Shown one piece after another: positions 6,333-8,668 of a stretch of 8,668 nucleotides of DNA (within the stretch, counting starts at the first letter, position 1; every line of letters begins with the position of its first letter). Made by a program: the position numbers and the translations under genes. The DNA comes from CAYFVR01 sp964346545 (GTDB lineage Bacteria > Desulfobacterota > Desulfobacteria > Desulfobacterales > Desulfococcaceae), in contig CAYFVR010000204.1 of the NCBI GenBank assembly GCA_964346545.1, positions 1 to 8,668 on the forward strand, written 5' to 3'. The notes under the pieces were generated by a model. It ran no database searches. It saw only the letters and a program-made list of their open reading frames with translations, and was not told the DNA's origin.

Positions 6333-6700
6333 ATCCGATCCGCTATTTGCTGGATGAAAATGTGGATTCAGCGCTCAGGTCGGCTTTACTGAAACGGGAG
6401 CCCGAAATTATCGTTTGGAAAGTTGGCGACCCCGGCGGACCCTCCAAAGGAACCAAAGACCCCGAGGTCTTGGACTGGTGTGAAATGAACTCGTTCCTAT
6501 TGATCACGAATAATCGGGCGTCGATGCCGAACCATTTGGCAGATCATATTCGAAAAGGAGGTCATATTCCGGAGATCTTCCAACTAAATCCCAATATGAA
6601 TTTTGGCGAAACCGTCGAGGAGCTTCTCCTCATTTGGGGTGCATCGGAACCGGATGAATACCGGGACCTTATCATTTATTTGCCTCTCAGTTCGTTGTAG
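6329..6700 (+). CDS. DUF5615-family PIN-like protein (putative toxin)
   Basis: This 123-residue protein is the partner of the DUF433 antitoxin. The start YLLDENV (D9, E10) is the first acidic site of the PIN-like fold, DPEVLDW (D44, E46) supplies the middle acidic site, and LLITNNRASMPNHLADH (57-73) matches the strand-loop where most PIN-like proteins have 'T-x-D'. Here both loop positions are asparagine (N61, N62), so one metal ligand appears replaced. The tail is HIPEIFQLNPN followed by the ETVEELLLIW helix. The protein is predicted to be an RNase toxin, but the N-N change makes activity uncertain; it may be a natural subfamily form. The gene overlaps its antitoxin by four bases and ends 25 bases before the convergent trmO fragment, leaving no room for a clear terminator. 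Confidence 0.82.
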   Translation: MNPIRYLLDENVDSALRSALLKREPEIIVWKVGDPGGPSKGTKDPEVLDWCEMNSFLLITNNRASMPNHLADHIRKGGHIPEIFQLNPNMNFGETVEELLLIWGASEPDEYRDLIIYLPLSSL

Positions 6701-6725
6701 GATTGACCTCGAAAGACCATCCGAA

Positions 6726-6830
6726 TCAGCCGATCCGGTCCGCGGCCCAGATGTCGAAATCGGGCACGTAGGGCTTGATGTCGATCACCGGCGTTCCGTC
6801 CAGCACGTCCACGTTTTCCAGAAACACCGT
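6726..6830 (-). CDS. TrmO/TsaA-type tRNA methyltransferase, C-terminal 34 residues
   Basis: Only the end of the gene is present; the rest is lost in the N run. The visible residues include NVDVLDGTPVIDIKPYVPDFD, the hallmark C-terminal motif of the TrmO/TsaA (UPF0066) family, which methylates the N6-threonylcarbamoyladenosine at position 37 of some tRNAs using S-adenosylmethionine. The D-G-T-P...D-I-K-P-Y core is highly specific, and nothing like it belongs in ModC. The stop is TGA at 6726-6728. About 100 or more N-terminal residues are missing. It lies downstream of modC on the same strand, so it may belong to the same operon, although the size and content of the gap are unknown. Some family members near molybdenum genes may have other roles. 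Confidence 0.8.
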   Translation of the reverse strand, partial: TVFLENVDVLDGTPVIDIKPYVPDFDIWAADRIG

Positions 6831-6930
6831 NNNNNNNNNNNNNNNNNNNNNNNNNNNNNNNNNNNNNNNNNNNNNNNNNNNNNNNNNNNNNNNNNNNNNN
6901 NNNNNNNNNNNNNNNNNNNNNNNNNNNNNN
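6831..6930. other. Assembly gap, exactly 100 N
   Basis: The round length of 100 is the convention for a scaffold gap of unknown size. By chance it keeps the modC and trmO fragments in one frame. At its true size it must hold at least the last about 30 residues of ModC, a stop, and the N-terminal part of TrmO, which together need roughly 400 bases, so the real gap is likely longer than shown or the join is wrong. Confidence 0.97.
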
Positions 6931-7904
6931 CCGATGTCCAAACTCACGTCCATCAAACCGCCGTTTCCGTTGCACGCGTTGCGAATGGAAACCACCGTCC
7001 CCCGATAGACGTTCCGAATGCTGGTATTGGGAATCTCCCCCACCGCGAGGGCCACGGAACGCGGATGAATCCGCACCCGCACCGGTTCCCCCTCGGCCCG
7101 GGGAATTTTCGGCACGGCCAAAATTCCGCCGGCGAAGCGCAAACGGGTCAGCCCGCCTTCTTCGTCCTGGGATTCCCCCGTGGTCGCCAACACCGCCCCG
7201 GCGTCCACCCCGCCGGTGATCGCCTGAAAATCGAGATGGGCCGTCACTTCCTCCACCGGCCCCACCGCCCGGGGGCTTCCGTCCGCCAAAAACACCAGCG
7301 TGTCCGCCAGATTCAGAATTTCGTCCACGGAATGGCTGACGTAGAGAATGGGAATGTCCAGCTCCCGGGGCAGCCGGGCGATGAAGGGCATAACCTCCGC
7401 CTTGCGGGCGGCGTCCAGGGAGGCCAACGGCTCGTCCATGAGCAGCAGGTCCGGGCTGGCCAGCAGGGAGCGGCCGATGGCGACCCGCTGCTTTTCCCCG
7501 CCGGAAAGGCGGGCCGGATGACGTTCCAGCAGATGGCCGATGCCCAGCAGATCCACCACCCGGTCGAAGCCGATCCGCCGCTCCCGACCCCGCACCCGCT
7601 TCCAGCCGTACTTCAGATTGGCCCGAACGGAGAGGTGGGGAAACAGCCGCCCGTCCTGGAAAACGTAGCCGAACCGGCGCTTCTCCGGCGGCAGGTTCAC
7701 GCCCGCCGTTCCGTCGAAAATCACCCGGTCGCGGACCACGATCCGCCCGGCGTCCGGCGTCACCAGCCCCGCCACCATGGAGATGATCGAGGTTTTCCCC
7801 GCGCCGGAATGGCCGAACAGCGCCGTCACGCCGGCTTCCCGTGCCGTGAACGCCGCGTCCACCCGGAAATTTCCCTGCACCCGTCGAATATCCACGTCCA
7901 GCAT
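6931..7904 (-). CDS. modC: Molybdate ABC transporter ATP-binding protein ModC, C-terminus missing
   Basis: ModC is the ATPase of the molybdate importer, bound to the cytoplasmic face of ModB. There are 324 residues before the gap. They show Walker A GHSGAGKT (31-38), Q-loop Q83 in YVFQDGRLFPHLSV, the signature LSGGEKQR (133-140), Walker B LLLMDEP with E158, D-loop SLD, and switch H191. The FQDGRLFPHL form is typical of ModC. From about 293 a TOBE (molybdate-binding) domain begins (NTSIRNVYRGTVVSI) and reaches MDVSLDI; the two bases left before the gap begin a glycine codon, as expected for this domain. About 30 residues are lost. The ATG is one base after the modB stop, with GGGGAGG inside modB as ribosome site, so the two are coupled. 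The frame appears to continue into an unrelated C-terminus beyond the N run; this should not be annotated as one protein. Confidence 0.93.
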
Positions 7905-7905
7905 G

Positions 7906-8610
7906 TCAGCCCTCCCCGCTCAATCGCTTCGCCATGCGCCGGGCCAGCACTTCCGAGGCGATCAGCGCCGCCAGCGCCACAACCACGGAGATGACGCACA
8001 GCCGCGCCGCCCCGGCTTCCCCGCCCGGCATTTGGGTGAGGGTGTACAGCGCCAGCGGCAGGGTTCGGGTTTCGCCCGGAATATTGGAGACGAAGGTGAT
8101 GGTGGCCCCGAACTCGCTGAGGCTGCGGGCGAAGGCGAGGATGAGGCCGGTGAGAATGCCGGGCACGATCAGCGGCAGGGTGACGGTGAAGAACACGTCC
8201 ACCGGTCCCGCGCCCAGCGTCCGCGCGGCCCGCTCCAGCCCTTGGTCCACCGACTCGATGGAAAGCCGCACCGCCCGCACCAGCAGGGGAAAGGCCATGA
8301 CCGCCGAGGCCAGGGCCGCCCCTTTCCAATTGAAGGCGAAGGTGACGCCGAACCAGTCGTGGAGGATGGACCCGACGAATCCCCGCCGTCCCAGCGTCAG
8401 CAGGAGCAGATAGCCGGTGACGACCGGCGGCAGCACCAGGGGCAAATGGACCAGGCCGTCCGCCAGGTGCCGGCCCGGAAAGCGCTTCCGGGCCAGCAGC
8501 CAGGCCACCAGCACGCCGGGAACCAAGCTGCCCGCCACGGCCCAGGCGGAAACCCACAGGCTCAGGCGAAGGGCCTCGATCTCCAGCGGGGTAAGTTCCA
8601 GAAAAAACAT
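7906..8610 (-). CDS. modB: Molybdate ABC transporter permease ModB
   Basis: ModB is the inner-membrane channel of the molybdate importer, a homodimer working with the binding protein ModA and ATPase ModC. It has 234 residues, close to the usual length, with about five to six membrane segments starting near 13-40 and 50-73. The ATPase-coupling EAA loop lies at about 126-147 (ERAARTLGAGPVDVFFTVTL). ARSLSEFGATI and NIPGETRTLPLALYT (176-190) are strongly ModB-like and help separate it from sulfate permeases. The ATG at 8610 follows ATAGGAAA at suitable spacing. modC follows after one base. modA is not in the window and would be expected upstream, beyond 8668. No ModE-type operator can be recognised in the short leader visible. 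Confidence 0.93.
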   Translation of the reverse strand: MFFLELTPLEIEALRLSLWVSAWAVAGSLVPGVLVAWLLARKRFPGRHLADGLVHLPLVLPPVVTGYLLLLTLGRRGFVGSILHDWFGVTFAFNWKGAALASAVMAFPLLVRAVRLSIESVDQGLERAARTLGAGPVDVFFTVTLPLIVPGILTGLILAFARSLSEFGATITFVSNIPGETRTLPLALYTLTQMPGGEAGAARLCVISVVVALAALIASEVLARRMAKRLSGEG

Positions 8611-8627
8611 GATTTTCCTATCGAAAG

Positions 8628-8661
8628 TCCCCCTTTTTTAAAGGGGGATTTAGGGGGATTT
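8628..8661. repeat. REP-like C5/G5 hairpin element
   Basis: TCCCCCTTT (8628-8636) pairs with AAAGGGGGA (8640-8648) around TTT, and GGGGGATTT repeats at a 10-base step (8643-8651, 8653-8661). Elements of this 'CCCCCTTT ... AAAGGGGGATTT' form are, to my knowledge, common dispersed extragenic repeats in several bacterial groups. It lies 17 bases upstream of the modB start codon, and the element may continue beyond the window. Confidence 0.6.
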
Positions 8662-8668
8662 CGGGGCG

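Noticed and set aside
6726..7904. A genuine ModC-TrmO fusion enzyme
   Set aside because: The gap is a standard 100-N placeholder and cannot hold the missing parts of both proteins; a frame kept by chance is simpler.
6603..7994. A 463-codon open frame on the (+) strand through the N run
   Set aside because: It is antisense to modC, crosses the gap, and is histidine/proline/arginine-rich in the way GC-rich shadows are.
7826..8557. A 243-codon open frame on the (-) strand inside modB
   Set aside because: It is the wrong frame of modB; the true frame shows the EAA loop and ModB motifs.
2..8668. CRISPR array, transposase or phage integration site
   Set aside because: No regularly spaced repeats, transposase motifs or tRNA-linked attachment duplication were seen.

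Overview
The window is a piece of a draft bacterial assembly. It contains a run of exactly 100 N at 6831-6930, which is the usual mark of a scaffold join. Most of it is GC-rich with strong Shine-Dalgarno sites. The gene content is a CRP-type regulator, a CoA-disulfide-reductase-like flavoprotein, a YedF selenium/sulfur protein and a molybdate importer. This suggests an anaerobic, sulfur- and selenium-handling Gram-negative such as a Desulfobacterota relative. The taxonomic guess is inference; there is no rRNA or marker gene here.

Layout. 2-661 (-) is a Crp/Fnr-family regulator with a TTG start. It is divergent from a two-gene (+) unit at 893-2537: an unrecognised signal-anchored protein and a five-helix membrane protein, closed by a strong terminator at 2561-2600. 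On the (-) strand, 2637-4729 holds yedF (TusA domain plus DsrE-like domain) downstream of a pyridine nucleotide-disulfide oxidoreductase with CoA-disulfide reductase features. The reductase has a good extended -10 promoter in the 350-base gap upstream.

5080-6700 (+) is an AT-richer toxin-antitoxin island, apparently acquired. It holds a VapB-like antitoxin overlapping a PIN toxin, a lone HicB-like antitoxin with no hicA, and a DUF433 antitoxin overlapping a DUF5615 PIN-like protein. Three copies of an 8-base half-site lie between the PIN gene and the HicB-like gene and look like an operator.

6726-8610 (-) is the molybdate transporter: modB, then modC with its C-terminus lost in the N gap, then the last 34 residues of a TrmO/TsaA-type tRNA methyltransferase on the far side of the gap. 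The continuous reading frame across the N run would be read as one 392-residue protein, but it is a chimera of two unrelated genes. A REP-like G-rich hairpin element lies just upstream of modB at the window edge.

How the genes may work together: the reductase and YedF probably both handle thiol-bound sulfur or selenium, and ModBC supplies molybdenum for oxyanion or formate enzymes that anaerobes often pair with selenium use. That link is inference. I see no clearly new biological system. The most useful leads are the gap chimera, the mixed toxin-antitoxin island with its putative operator, and shared motifs in front of the reductase and yedF.
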